A stretch of 47,225 nucleotides of DNA from assembly GCF_003129905.1 (NCBI RefSeq), contig NZ_QFFM01000026.1, positions 1-47,225 of the forward strand. Direction: 5' to 3'. The translations under genes were made by a program, and so were the position numbers. Shown one piece after another: positions 1 through 8,022 of the stretch. How positions within the stretch are numbered: position 1 is the stretch's first letter; each line of letters opens with the position of its first letter. Below the pieces are notes generated by a model. It saw only the letters and a program-made list of their open reading frames with translations, searched no databases and was not told where the DNA came from. Source of the DNA: Bifidobacterium callitrichidarum (GTDB taxonomy: Bacteria > Actinomycetota > Actinomycetes > Actinomycetales > Bifidobacteriaceae).

Positions 1-72
1 CACGTGGTCGATAGGCCGGACGTGGAAGCCCCGCGAGGGGTGGAGCTGACCGGTACTAACGGGGAAACGACA
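1..72 (+). rRNA. 23S rRNA, 3' end (partial)
   Basis: The first bases carry the conserved end of domain VI of 23S rRNA (gataggccggacgtg, then gagctgaccggtactaa). In E. coli the same block lies about 20 nt before the mature 3' end. The 5' part lies outside the window, and the exact 3' end is estimated from that comparison. Confidence 0.9.
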
Positions 73-255
73 ACACACATCCCATCAATATGATGGGTCC
101 CGAATACTGCGCAACGGACATGCCAGGCAGCATTGAACGTCAGGCACGTCACAAAACCAATCGGCAACAGCATCGCGTCCCCTATCCGGTTCCCAAGCCG
201 CCACGGAACAATCCCCTCCGGGAGACATGGTTCCCCGGGGTTGACAATTGAAGAT

Positions 256-374
256 TTGCGGCGGTCATGGCCCAGGTGAGACGCCCGGTCCCATTCCGAA
301 CCCGGAAGCTAAGGCCTGGCACGGCGATGGTACTGCACCCGACAGGGTGTGGGAGAGTAGCACACCGCCGCACT
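256..374 (+). rRNA. rrf: 5S ribosomal RNA
   Basis: The 5' arm tgcggcgg (257-264) pairs with ccgccgca near 366-373. Between them lie the universal 5S blocks ccattccgaacccggaag and gggagagtag. Length is about 118 nt, normal for 5S. It follows the 23S end by about 180 bp with no tRNA between them. The ends are set by helix I pairing and may be off by one or two bases. Confidence 0.93.
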
Positions 375-383
375 ACATTTCAT

Positions 384-422
384 GAAGCCCCTTGACGGAA
401 ACCCGCCAAGGGGCTTCCTTTG
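384..422 (+). terminator. rRNA operon terminator
   Basis: Arms gaagccccttg (384-394) and caaggggcttc (407-417) pair perfectly around a 12-nt loop and are followed by cttttg-like bases and a further T-rich stretch. It sits 10 bp after 5S rRNA. Confidence 0.85.
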
Positions 423-475
423 TTCCCTTTTAAACACGACAAGCACATGGGCCACCCATCAACGCACCCGCCGGG

Positions 476-524
476 ACCACCCTTCGGTCCGCTTCGCGGC
501 CAGCTCCCCTGACAAGGGGAGCCA
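476..524 (-). repeat. Interspersed 'ggctcccct' repeat, copy A
   Basis: Read on the minus strand this is tggctccccttgtcagggga, then gctggc, cgaagc and a ccgaagggtggt tail. It matches the copy at 7803-7852 base for base in the first 22 positions and diverges in the tail. The unit is a short palindrome plus an imperfect second hairpin. It lies between the rRNA operon and the AraC-type gene. The family is treated together in the findings. Confidence 0.75.
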
Positions 525-573
525 TGATATAGGGATACACGTCCCAAGGGAGCATCGGAACGGGGGTGTCTCC

Positions 574-686
574 GGTCCTTTCAGTACAGGAACATGTCCT
601 TTCCGTACTCAAAGGACCGCAAACAAGCCGATTCGCGGTCCTTCCAGTACGGAAGGCACGCGGTCCTGGATCCAAAGGACCGCGAA
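574..686. repeat. Cluster of ggtcctt(t/c)c(a/c)gtac direct and inverted repeats
   Basis: Three related units occur in a row: ggtcctttcagtac (574), tcctttccgtac (597) and ggtccttccagtac (637). They are interleaved with inverted copies of aggaccgc. The arms ttcgcggtcct (632-642) and aggaccgcgaa (676-686) are a perfect inverted repeat, and cgcggtcc/ggaccgcg (659-684) is nested in it. The block lies just past the stop codon of the minus-strand AraC-type gene, so one hairpin may end that transcript, though no clear T run follows. Confidence 0.6.
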
Positions 687-699
687 ACCCGGATGAGCA

Positions 700-1713
700 C
701 TACGGATTCTGCCTCTTGCGATAGGCGAGGGGAGCCACTCCCAGCGTGGCGCGGAAGACACGGGTGAAATAGTTCGACGAATTGAACCCGCAACACGCAG
801 CCACGGCGGAAACCGGCAAATCAGTGGTCTCCAACAGTTCCGTGGCGGCTCGCAGGCGAACGTCCGTGACGTAGTCGATGGGCGATTGATGCAGATAGTC
901 ACGGAAGATCGCGGAGCAGGTACTCCGGCTTACGGCCCCGGCGGATGCAATCATGTCCAGCGTCAGCGGACGGGCATAGCTCGCCTGTATGAAATCGACC
1001 ATGGCAGTCAACGCGGTGAGGCGGCTGCCTGTACGGCGATGTACTGGATGTGATGCAGGTACGCGACGATCAGCCGATATGTCTGTCGAAGGTTGGTTCG
1101 CATCGGCATCCGATACATCATTGTGCGCATAAGCCGTTTGCTTCATCATGGCGTTCAGTGCCCGTGTAATGGCGTAGAATCCGCTCAGCACGGCCAGTGG
1201 CGCATCATCGTATTCGTCCTGCGCGGCCGCCATCGCGTCCAATGACTCCAGAACCGTATGGGCATAACCATAGCCGTCACCGTCATCGAGCAGAAGATAT
1301 GGCGGCCTATCCGCCCCACCGATGGGCAGAATGAACCGCTCCAGCACGTCCTTCGTGGCACCGACGCGCATCTGGTTCACCAATACGCACAGGAACTCGC
1401 AATCCGTGCCGTCCTCCGAATACCCGTAATGCAGTCGTCTGGCATTGACGAAGATGCCCTGCCCTTCCTCGATGCGTACCCGCTCGCCATCCACGAAATA
1501 CGTCAGATGCCCGCGCCGGGCGATGAGGAACTCCCAGTCGTCATGCCAATGGCATTCCGCGCGCATGTGCGGGTATGAGGAAAGCCGTCCTTCGCGGATA
1601 TACGAGAAGAATGTGGGATAGTCGTATCGGACGCGCTCCGAGCCGTCGGCCCGCAGCCGTGCCGGATCAGGTCCGGCGATTTCCTGCTGGATGTCGTCCT
1701 TGTGCAGCGCCAT
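700..1713 (-). CDS. AraC family transcriptional regulator
   Basis: This 337-residue protein has the two-part layout of AraC/XylS regulators. An N-terminal cupin-like sensing part (about residues 45-110, with the CHWHDDWEF and VNARRLHYGY segments typical of AraC-type arabinose-binding domains) precedes a C-terminal double helix-turn-helix (about residues 235-335, including LTLDMIASAGAVSRSTCSAIF and the GFNSSNYFTRVFR signature). A roughly 30-residue polar linker rich in D, S and R separates the two parts. It is transcribed divergently from the MATE transporter and acetyltransferase genes, which are its most likely targets; that link is inference. The ligand cannot be read from the sequence, although the acetyltransferase neighbour hints at a sugar. 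Confidence 0.9.
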   Translation of the reverse strand: MALHKDDIQQEIAGPDPARLRADGSERVRYDYPTFFSYIREGRLSSYPHMRAECHWHDDWEFLIARRGHLTYFVDGERVRIEEGQGIFVNARRLHYGYSEDGTDCEFLCVLVNQMRVGATKDVLERFILPIGGADRPPYLLLDDGDGYGYAHTVLESLDAMAAAQDEYDDAPLAVLSGFYAITRALNAMMKQTAYAHNDVSDADANQPSTDISADRRVPASHPVHRRTGSRLTALTAMVDFIQASYARPLTLDMIASAGAVSRSTCSAIFRDYLHQSPIDYVTDVRLRAATELLETTDLPVSAVAACCGFNSSNYFTRVFRATLGVAPLAYRKRQNP

Positions 1714-1780
1714 AACTCATCGATTCCCTGAATACTGTGCGACAGGAGCGTCCGCGTCGCAGCCATTGCCATCACCAACA

Positions 1781-1795
1781 TAGCAAATAATGCTA
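1781..1795. promoter_or_regulatory. Candidate operator in the divergent AraC/MATE spacer
   Basis: TAGCA-aataa-TGCTA is a perfect short palindrome about 70 bp upstream of the AraC-type start and 120 bp upstream of the MATE gene. A further atgct half-site follows in the same AT-rich stretch (1796-1820). Position in a divergent spacer is the main support; the motif is short. Confidence 0.3.
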
Positions 1796-1915
1796 AAAAT
1801 CATGCTGATTCTGCTGTTTTTGCGTACTTCTTCGTCCGATATTGCTGTGTAATGGATGGCGGTTACAGGCCGCGCGCAACAAGTGCAACGCGGACAACAA
1901 GGATAGGAGGAGCCG

Positions 1916-3406
1916 ATGATGGCCGGCGAGCTGACTTTCCATGATTTCACTCGTCAGCTGCGCCCATTGGCTCTGCCCATCGCGTTCCAGCAATTCGTGC
2001 TGGTCCTGTCCAACGCCTTTGACGTGTTCATGCTGGCCGCAGTCGATCAGAACGCCCTATCCGCGGTATCCCTTGCCACGCAATTCCAATTCATTTTCGA
2101 CCTGTTTCTCATGGCTTTCACCATCGGTACCAGCACCCTCATTGCCCAATATTGGGGCAGAGGAGACGTCGGTGCCGTACAACAGGTAATCACGTTCGTC
2201 ATGCGGCATACGATCGCACTGTCAGCTATATTCGCCATCTTGGCCGCCACAGTCCCGCATCTGCTGATGCGCATCACCACGAACGATGCCGTACTCATCG
2301 ACCTCGGCTCCCACTACCTTTCCGTCACGTCGCTCGCGTTCATGCTGATCGGCGTCAGTCAGATCAACCTCTGTCTGTTCAAGAACACCGGCCGCGCACG
2401 GACCGGCACCGCCATCAGCGCTGCCGGCGTCGCACTGCATATCGTGGTCAGTGCCACGCTCCTGTTCGGCTTGCTTGGCATGCCGCGGCTCGGCGTGACC
2501 GGTGTCGCGATTTCCACGGTCGTTTCTCGTACGGTCGAATGCGTCTGGTCCTGTTGGAAGGTTCGGCGGGATTCGAGGCGCCATAACGCTCCCGGCGTGC
2601 AATGGCGCACGATGCTTCCCATACCAGCACAATGCAAAACCGATGCCAAGACCGCCGGAACCAATCGCATCGCCGGCCCCAAGGCCGGTCCTGCGGACGG
2701 TTCCGCTGGCATCATTCCCGGTAATGCCATCCGCCTGGCCATGTCCGTCCTCGAACGCGACTACTGGCGGTACACCCTGCCCGTACTCGGCAACGAGATC
2801 ATCTGGGGCGGCGGATTCGCCACCTACACCATCATCATGGGCCATCTCGGCACGGACGCCGTGGCCGCGAACTCGGTGGCGAACATCATTAAGGACCTGC
2901 TGGTCTGCCTATGCGCCGGCCTCGGCTCCGGCGGCGGCATCCTGCTTGGCAGCATCATGGGGTGCGGCGACCTCGCCCAGGCGCGTCACGTCGGCCGTTG
3001 GCTGTGCTGCAGTGCGTTGGCCCTCGGCGTGGCAATCGGCGCGGTGATCCTCATGATCCGCCCACTGGTCCTGCACTGGTCGTCGCTGGATGCGCGGGCC
3101 AACGAATACCTGTCCGGCATGCTGCTTGTCTGCGCCTACTACGTGATTGGCAAGGCCCTCAACTCCATCACCGTGGGCGGCATCTTCCCGGCCGGAGGCG
3201 ATTCCCGGTTCGGCATGGTGTGCGATGCGGTGACGATATGGGCCATCGTGATTCCGCTGGGCATGCTCGCCGCATTCGTCTGGCAACTGCCGGTCATGGT
3301 CGTGTACGTCATCCTCAACATCGACGAAATGCTCAAGATACCCGCCGTCGTCGCCCACTACCGCACCTACCGATGGCTGCGGAACGTGACGCGAGAGTCC
3401 GACTGA
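1916..3406 (+). CDS. MATE family multidrug/cation efflux transporter
   Basis: The 496-residue protein is strongly hydrophobic, with about 12 membrane segments in two similar halves, as in MATE (NorM/DinF) antiporters that expel drugs or metabolites using Na+ or H+ gradients. The start of the second half, NEIIWGGGFATYTIIMGHLG, and the N-terminal LALPIAFQQFVLVLSNAFD are typical of the family. A polar insert of about 60 residues (about 215-275, rich in A, G, P and K) lies in the central cytoplasmic loop and makes it longer than most homologues. A strong aggagg at 1905-1910 sits 5 bases before the ATG at 1916; a second in-frame ATG follows at 1919. The gene is divergent from the AraC-type regulator and 49 bp ahead of the acetyltransferase gene, probably in one operon. 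The substrate is unknown. Confidence 0.9.
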   Translation: MMAGELTFHDFTRQLRPLALPIAFQQFVLVLSNAFDVFMLAAVDQNALSAVSLATQFQFIFDLFLMAFTIGTSTLIAQYWGRGDVGAVQQVITFVMRHTIALSAIFAILAATVPHLLMRITTNDAVLIDLGSHYLSVTSLAFMLIGVSQINLCLFKNTGRARTGTAISAAGVALHIVVSATLLFGLLGMPRLGVTGVAISTVVSRTVECVWSCWKVRRDSRRHNAPGVQWRTMLPIPAQCKTDAKTAGTNRIAGPKAGPADGSAGIIPGNAIRLAMSVLERDYWRYTLPVLGNEIIWGGGFATYTIIMGHLGTDAVAANSVANIIKDLLVCLCAGLGSGGGILLGSIMGCGDLAQARHVGRWLCCSALALGVAIGAVILMIRPLVLHWSSLDARANEYLSGMLLVCAYYVIGKALNSITVGGIFPAGGDSRFGMVCDAVTIWAIVIPLGMLAAFVWQLPVMVVYVILNIDEMLKIPAVVAHYRTYRWLRNVTRESD

Positions 3407-3455
3407 CACGCCCCTCACCCGAAAGATTCGAAAGACCCGAAAGAAAGGAACCATC

Positions 3456-4082
3456 ATGCAGGAAACCATGCGCCAACGCATCGCGGAGGGCAAGCTCTTT
3501 ACCGACTATTGCGAAGGGCTACCCGAAGACCGGAGGGCCGCCAAACGCCGGATGAAGTGGTTCAACGACCTTGAACCGGAAGACAAGGACGGCCGTGCCA
3601 CACTGATCAACGCGATTTTCGGCCGTCCGACGAACGCCTGGATCGAGCCGCCGTTCTACTTCTGCTACGGCCGGAACATCACCATCGGCGACGGTACGTA
3701 TATCAACGTCAACTGCTCGTTCATCGACGACGGCCGCATCACCATCGGCAAACGGGTCATGTTCGGCCCGTCCGTGAACATCGCCACCGTCAGTCACCCC
3801 ATCAACCCGGCCATGCGCGAGTACATGTTCGCCGACCCGGTCACGATTGGCGACGACTGCTGGATCGGCGCGAACGTGACGATCTGCCCAGGCGTCACCA
3901 TCGGGGAAGGAACCACGATCGGTGCTGGCTCGGTCGTCACGCACGACATTCCCGCGCACACGGTGGCGGTCGGCGTGCCCTGCCGCGTGCTGCGCGAAAT
4001 CAACGAGACGGACATGACCGAATACCGCCCCGGCATGACCTTCGCCGACGACGAGCTGGTGCAAGAGAACAAGGCCGTATAA
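3456..4082 (+). CDS. Maltose/galactoside O-acetyltransferase-like enzyme (LbH fold)
   Basis: This 208-residue protein belongs to the hexapeptide-repeat acyltransferases that move acetyl from acetyl-CoA to sugar hydroxyls in the cytoplasm. Residues 1-55 form the N-terminal Mac domain. From about residue 75 hexapeptide turns run (ITIGDG, ITIGKR, VTIGDD, VTIGEG, TTIGAG). The catalytic histidine is probably H114 in the SHPINP motif, matching H115 of LacA, and the CoA-binding end VTHDIPAHTVAVGVPCR is intact. Length is close to the usual 185-205. It lies 49 bp after the MATE gene, with a purine-rich aagaaagga ribosome site. Together with the MATE gene it could detoxify and export a sugar or another hydroxylated compound; that pairing is inference. 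Confidence 0.9.
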   Translation: MQETMRQRIAEGKLFTDYCEGLPEDRRAAKRRMKWFNDLEPEDKDGRATLINAIFGRPTNAWIEPPFYFCYGRNITIGDGTYINVNCSFIDDGRITIGKRVMFGPSVNIATVSHPINPAMREYMFADPVTIGDDCWIGANVTICPGVTIGEGTTIGAGSVVTHDIPAHTVAVGVPCRVLREINETDMTEYRPGMTFADDELVQENKAV

Positions 4083-4158
4083 GAAGCCGGCCGTGATCTT
4101 CCTGGTTGTGCACGAGGCCGTTTCCGCACGCAAAGGAGCGTCCGGGACGGCCACCCAC

Positions 4159-4262
4159 GATTGTTTCGTGATAGGAGATCCACGCTTCTGGCGCGAAACA
4201 ATCTCCAGTACGGCGATTCGCAACTGTTTGAGGTTAGAAGACATCTGCTTCTAGCCTCAAAC
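4159..4262. repeat. Two tandem related inverted repeats
   Basis: The first has arms gattgtttcg (4159-4168) and cgaaacaatc (4194-4203). The second has arms gtttgaggttagaag (4226-4240) and cttctagcctcaaac (4248-4262), 14 of 15 paired. Extended arms of both share the pattern gttt..g....ag.ag, and both carry gcttct in the second arm, so they look like diverged copies of one ~36-bp element. Confidence 0.65.
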
Positions 4263-4283
4263 GATCGCCACACGGCCTTTTGC

Positions 4284-4382
4284 ACTGAGAAGACTGGCGG
4301 CTCTACGTCCAAAGAACCGTTGAGACAACGATTCATGACCTTCTAGCTGGACGTTTCATCATCCGTCCGGCCTCTTCTCAGT
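4284..4382. repeat. Nested stem structure, possible structured RNA
   Basis: Three stems nest: actgagaaga (4284-4293) with tcttctcagt (4373-4382); acgtcca (4305-4311) with tggacgt (4348-4354); and cgttg-aga-caacg (4318-4330) inside. All pairings are perfect. No T run follows on either strand. It could be a small RNA, a leader structure or a mobile-element remnant; sequence alone does not decide. Confidence 0.45.
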
Positions 4383-4632
4383 CCTGTCGGCATGCCCCGA
4401 CATATCCTTCCGACCAATCGTGCGCGGGAAACGACAGGTTGTGTAATGCGGCCCACCGCGGCCTCGTGAACCTGATTGAATCAGACTAGCGGCGAATCGC
4501 ATGCGGCAGAGCGGCGCGGCGGTCTCGCTGGAGAGATACGCAACCAGTACGCGAGCACGCGCCCGGACGCATGCGCAACGACCAGTATGCGCCAGTTGCC
4601 CGGCAGACAGTGCAAGGAAGGACGAGACAGCG

Positions 4633-7158
4633 ATGGAACTCGAAGAACTCTCGGTGGCCGAGAAGGCGGCGATGCTTTCCGGCGGCTCCGAATGGGACTC
4701 GCGCGGCAACGAACGCGCCGGCATCCCCAGTTTCGTGATGAGCGACGGCCCCCACGGCGTGCGCCGTCAGCTCGGCGAGGGCGACCACCTGGGCCTTGGC
4801 GCCTCCAAGCCCGCCACCTGCTTCCCGACCGCAGGCACCGTGGCCAACTCCTGGGATCCGGCGCTCGCCGAGGAGATGGGCGAGGCGCTCGGCAAGGAGG
4901 CGCATGACCTCGACGTGAACGTGTTGCTCGGGCCGGGCCTCAACATCAAGCGCAACCCGCTGTGCGGCCGTAACTTCGAGTACTACTCCGAAGATCCGAT
5001 CGTGGCGGGACGTATGGCCGCCGGCCTCATCCGCGGCATCCAATCCAACGGCGTCTCCGCATGCCCCAAGCACTTCGCGGTCAACAGCCAGGAGCTGCGC
5101 CGTCAGGCTTCCAACAGCGTCATCGACGAGCGCACGATGCGCGAGATCTACCTGACCGGTTTCGAAATCGCCGTGCGCGAGGCCGCGCCCCTGACCATCA
5201 TGACCTCCTACAACGAGGTAAACGGCGTCTATGCGCACGAAAACAAGCACCTGCTGCAGGACATCCTGCGCGACGAATGGGGCTTCGACGGCATGGTCGT
5301 CTCCGACTGGGGCGGCTCCAACTCCGCCGTGGCCGCGGTCAAGGCTGGCGGTTCCCTCGAAATGCCCAGCCCCGGCTACACCTCCGTGCGCGAGCTGGAA
5401 GGCGCGGTCAAGGCCGGCACGCTCTCCGAGGCGGACCTGAGCGCTCGCGCGGCAGAAGTGGCCAAGATTGCCCGCCTGACCCGCACCGAAGGCGTGGGCC
5501 GCAACGATCTGCTCAAGGACGACATCGCCGCCGCGCATCACGCTGTGGCACGCAAGGTCGCCGAAGGTTCGATTGTGCTGCTCAAGAACGATGCCGTCGC
5601 GCCCGCCGCCGGTACTGCGGCCGATACCGCCGCAGCCAACTCCACCGCACCCGTCCTGCCGCTTAAGCCCGGCACCCGCGTGGCCGTGGTCGGCGACATG
5701 GCTAAAACCCCGCGATTCCAAGGCTCCGGCTCCTCCAAGGTGAACGCCACCCGCGAAGAGAACATCCTGAACGAACTGCAGCGTGCCGCCACGGCCACTG
5801 AAACCGGCATCACCGTGACCGGCTACGCCCAAGGCTACGACCGCCAGGGCGCCGCCAACCAGTCCCTCATCGACGAAGCCGTGGCGCTCGCAGCTGCACA
5901 GGAGACCGACGCCGTCATCGCCGTGATTGGCCTCGACGAGCGCAGCGAATCCGAAGGCCTCGACCGTTCCACCATGGCCATCCCGCAGGCCCAGAACGAC
6001 CTCGTGGACGCCCTGACCGCCACCGGCAAGCCCGTCATCGTGGTGCTCGTGGCCGGATCCCCGGTCGAACTGCCGTGGTTCGAGTCCGTGGCCGCCATGC
6101 TGTACGTCGGCCTGTCCGGCCAGGCCGGCGCCTCCGCCACGGTGCGCGCACTGACCGGCCAGGTCAACCCGTCCGGCCATCTGGCCGAAACCTGGCCCCT
6201 GACGTACGCCGACTGCCCGTCCTCCGGCTGGTACCCGGCCATCGGCCGCGACGCCATCTACCGCGAGGGCCCGTTCGTCGGCTACCGCTACTACGAAACC
6301 GCCGGCGTGCCCGTCCGCTTCCCGTTTGGCTACGGTCTGTCCTATTCGACGTTCACGTACACCGGACTCACCGCCGACGAAACCGGCGTCCAGTTCACCG
6401 TGACCAACGATTCCGATGTGTCCGGTGCCACCGTCGCCCAGCTGTACGTCGCCGGCCCCTCCCGCACGGAACTCGGCACCGGCGAAACGGCCGGCGTGCT
6501 GCGCCCCACCCGCGAACTCAAGGGCTTTGTCAAGGTCGAACTGGACGCACATGAGTCGAAGACCGTGCGCATCGACTTTGACCGGTACACCTTCCGTCAT
6601 TTCGATACCGAAACCAACCGTTGGGCCATCGAATCCGGCGTCTGGACACTCGCCGTGGGCGCGGATGCCGAGCACCTGCCGCTGACCACGCCGTTCGCCG
6701 TGGCCGGCGACGTGGACGCCGCCCCCGCCGACCCGGCACTGGGCCACTACCTTGATGGCGACGTCAAGCATGTGACCGACGCCGAAATGGCCGTGCTGTT
6801 CGGCCGCGAGGTCATCGCCCCCGGCAAGCCCACCGTATTCGGCGTGAACGACCCGATCTCCAGCTGGGTTGACTCGCGCGGGTTCGCGGCCCGTACCGTG
6901 GCCCGGACGCTCACCAGCCGCGAGGCCAAGACCCGCCAGAAGACCGGTTCGCCGGACCTCAACACGCTGTTCATCCTCAACATGCCGCCGCGCGCCATGA
7001 GCAAGATGACGCAGGGCATGGTCGACTCGGCCATGGTGGACGCCATCGTCAAGATCGCCAACGGCCACACCTTCCGCGGACTCGGCGGACTCATCGCCGG
7101 ATTCTTCCGCAACCAATCCGCCAACAAACGCACCGCAAAGGAGCTCAACCATGACTGA
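4633..7158 (+). CDS. Glycoside hydrolase family 3 beta-glucosidase
   Basis: The 841-residue protein has the GH3 layout: a TIM-barrel domain (about residues 1-290), an alpha/beta sandwich (about 300-580) and a C-terminal fibronectin type III-like domain (about 590-670). The catalytic nucleophile is D225 in the VVSDWGG motif. Other family marks are MSDGPHG, GPGLNIKRNPLCGRNFEYYSEDP, ACPKHFAVNSQE and the GQAGASATVRALTGQVNPSGHLAETW block. There is no signal peptide, so it acts in the cytoplasm on imported beta-glucosides. The ATG at 4633 is preferred over upstream in-frame starts because it has an aaggaagga ribosome site 10 bases ahead and begins MELEELSVAEKAAMLSGG, the normal start of these enzymes. 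About 110 residues after the last domain are not recognised. The last codons overlap the next gene by 8 bp. The substrate is not fixed by sequence. Confidence 0.93.
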   Translation: MELEELSVAEKAAMLSGGSEWDSRGNERAGIPSFVMSDGPHGVRRQLGEGDHLGLGASKPATCFPTAGTVANSWDPALAEEMGEALGKEAHDLDVNVLLGPGLNIKRNPLCGRNFEYYSEDPIVAGRMAAGLIRGIQSNGVSACPKHFAVNSQELRRQASNSVIDERTMREIYLTGFEIAVREAAPLTIMTSYNEVNGVYAHENKHLLQDILRDEWGFDGMVVSDWGGSNSAVAAVKAGGSLEMPSPGYTSVRELEGAVKAGTLSEADLSARAAEVAKIARLTRTEGVGRNDLLKDDIAAAHHAVARKVAEGSIVLLKNDAVAPAAGTAADTAAANSTAPVLPLKPGTRVAVVGDMAKTPRFQGSGSSKVNATREENILNELQRAATATETGITVTGYAQGYDRQGAANQSLIDEAVALAAAQETDAVIAVIGLDERSESEGLDRSTMAIPQAQNDLVDALTATGKPVIVVLVAGSPVELPWFESVAAMLYVGLSGQAGASATVRALTGQVNPSGHLAETWPLTYADCPSSGWYPAIGRDAIYREGPFVGYRYYETAGVPVRFPFGYGLSYSTFTYTGLTADETGVQFTVTNDSDVSGATVAQLYVAGPSRTELGTGETAGVLRPTRELKGFVKVELDAHESKTVRIDFDRYTFRHFDTETNRWAIESGVWTLAVGADAEHLPLTTPFAVAGDVDAAPADPALGHYLDGDVKHVTDAEMAVLFGREVIAPGKPTVFGVNDPISSWVDSRGFAARTVARTLTSREAKTRQKTGSPDLNTLFILNMPPRAMSKMTQGMVDSAMVDAIVKIANGHTFRGLGGLIAGFFRNQSANKRTAKELNHD

Positions 7159-7693
7159 CACCAACGCCGCCGACGCTGCCGAAGGCAAGAAGCTCGGACC
7201 TGTCCGTCGGTGGATCAAGGATCACCCCACCATTTGGGAGTTCATCCTGTTCAACGTGCTCTCGAACATCTCCACCATCTCCCGCTTCGTGGTCACATGG
7301 ATCGGCACCGCGGTGTTCGTGGCCGGACTGGGCCTGACCACGCCGTTCCACTTCCTCATCTTCAACTACCCGGAGTCCGGCAACGGCCTGGGCGGCTTCC
7401 TCACCTTCCTGTTCGCCGAGGTGATCGCCCAGGTGGTGAACTTCTTCGTGCAGATGAAGTGGGTGTTCAAGTCCGATTCCAGCTTCAGGGACGCCGCATG
7501 GAAGTACGCGATCCTGGCCGTGGTGATCGTGGTGGTGAACCTCGTGCTGCCCGGTTACGTGACCGCGCTGTGCCAGGGCTGGGGCATGAACGCCGGCGTG
7601 GCCGGCACCATCGCCTCCGTGGTCAACACGCTGCTGGCCGTGGTGGTGAGCTACCCGCTGCTCAAGTTCTGGATCATGCCCAAGAACAAGTAG
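7151..7693 (+). CDS. GtrA-like membrane protein
   Basis: This 180-residue protein has about four membrane segments. The middle stretch AQVVNFFVQMKWVFKSDSS resembles GtrA-family proteins, small membrane proteins linked to moving lipid-linked sugars or to glycosyl transfer. Its start overlaps the 3' end of the GH3 gene by 8 bp (ATG at 7151 inside the last codons), and the aaaggag ahead of it lies inside that gene, so the two are translationally coupled. A role beside a cytoplasmic glucosidase is not explained by known GtrA functions. It could also be an uncharacterised small integral membrane protein. A strong terminator follows 54 bp after the stop. Confidence 0.75.
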   Translation: MTDTNAADAAEGKKLGPVRRWIKDHPTIWEFILFNVLSNISTISRFVVTWIGTAVFVAGLGLTTPFHFLIFNYPESGNGLGGFLTFLFAEVIAQVVNFFVQMKWVFKSDSSFRDAAWKYAILAVVIVVVNLVLPGYVTALCQGWGMNAGVAGTIASVVNTLLAVVVSYPLLKFWIMPKNK

Positions 7694-7746
7694 GAGGCCG
7701 CATAACCTATATCTGAACGATTCTTCTGATTTCTTCTTCCTCTCCG

Positions 7747-7790
7747 AGCCCGGCCGGACGTCTCCCGTGAGCGTCCGGCCGGGCTTTTCC
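7747..7790 (+). terminator. Rho-independent terminator after GH3-GtrA operon
   Basis: Arms agcccggccggacg (7747-7760) and cgtccggccgggct (7772-7785) pair perfectly over 14 bp around an 11-nt loop and are followed by ttttcc. Confidence 0.9.
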
Positions 7791-7802
7791 GTTCCCCGCC
7801 CA

Positions 7803-7852
7803 TGGCTCCCCTTGTCAGGGGAGCTGTCGGCGAAGCCGACTGAGGGGTAGTC
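7803..7852 (+). repeat. Interspersed 'ggctcccct' repeat, copy B
   Basis: This is the clearest unit: palindrome ggctcccct-tgtc-aggggagc, then a second hairpin gtcggc-gaa-gccgac, then tgaggggtagt. The second half recurs at 16065-16113 and at 33405-33441. It lies between the terminator of the GtrA gene and the nrd promoter region. Confidence 0.8.
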
Positions 7853-8022
7853 TTACGGAATTTCGATTATTACCGGTGCGGTGTGCGGTCAGGCTTTTCG
7901 ATGAGGGGTTTGTCGGCGAGCCGTCGGCGAACCGGTAAATGTGAACAATGCCACATGTGGGCGGGCGGGTCGTTCCGCGGGGCTCCCGGCCGGCTCGCGG
8001 AAACGGCGGAAAATCAACAAAA

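Larger units (their letters stand above)
4083..4632. other. 550-bp gap with a run of inverted repeats
   Basis: No gene is supported here. The stretch holds ggccgt/acggcc (about 4118-4153), two related 10-15 bp inverted repeats (4159-4203 and 4226-4262), a nested set of stems (4284-4382), tgtcgg/ccgaca (about 4386-4402) and a small palindrome ctgatt-g-aatcag (4472-4484). The first hairpin is the only candidate terminator for the acetyltransferase gene and has no T run. An open frame upstream of 4633 continues into the beta-glucosidase, but start evidence favours 4633. A promoter for that gene is not obvious. Confidence 0.6.

Noticed and set aside
382..696. Open frames between 5S rRNA and the AraC-type gene
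   Set aside because: They cross the rRNA terminator and repeats, lack ribosome sites and have no domain.
4486..7218. A 910-codon open frame antisense to the GH3 gene
   Set aside because: It is Gly/His/Val-rich with no recognised domain and mirrors the GH3 frame in GC-biased DNA. The sense strand has full GH3 motifs.
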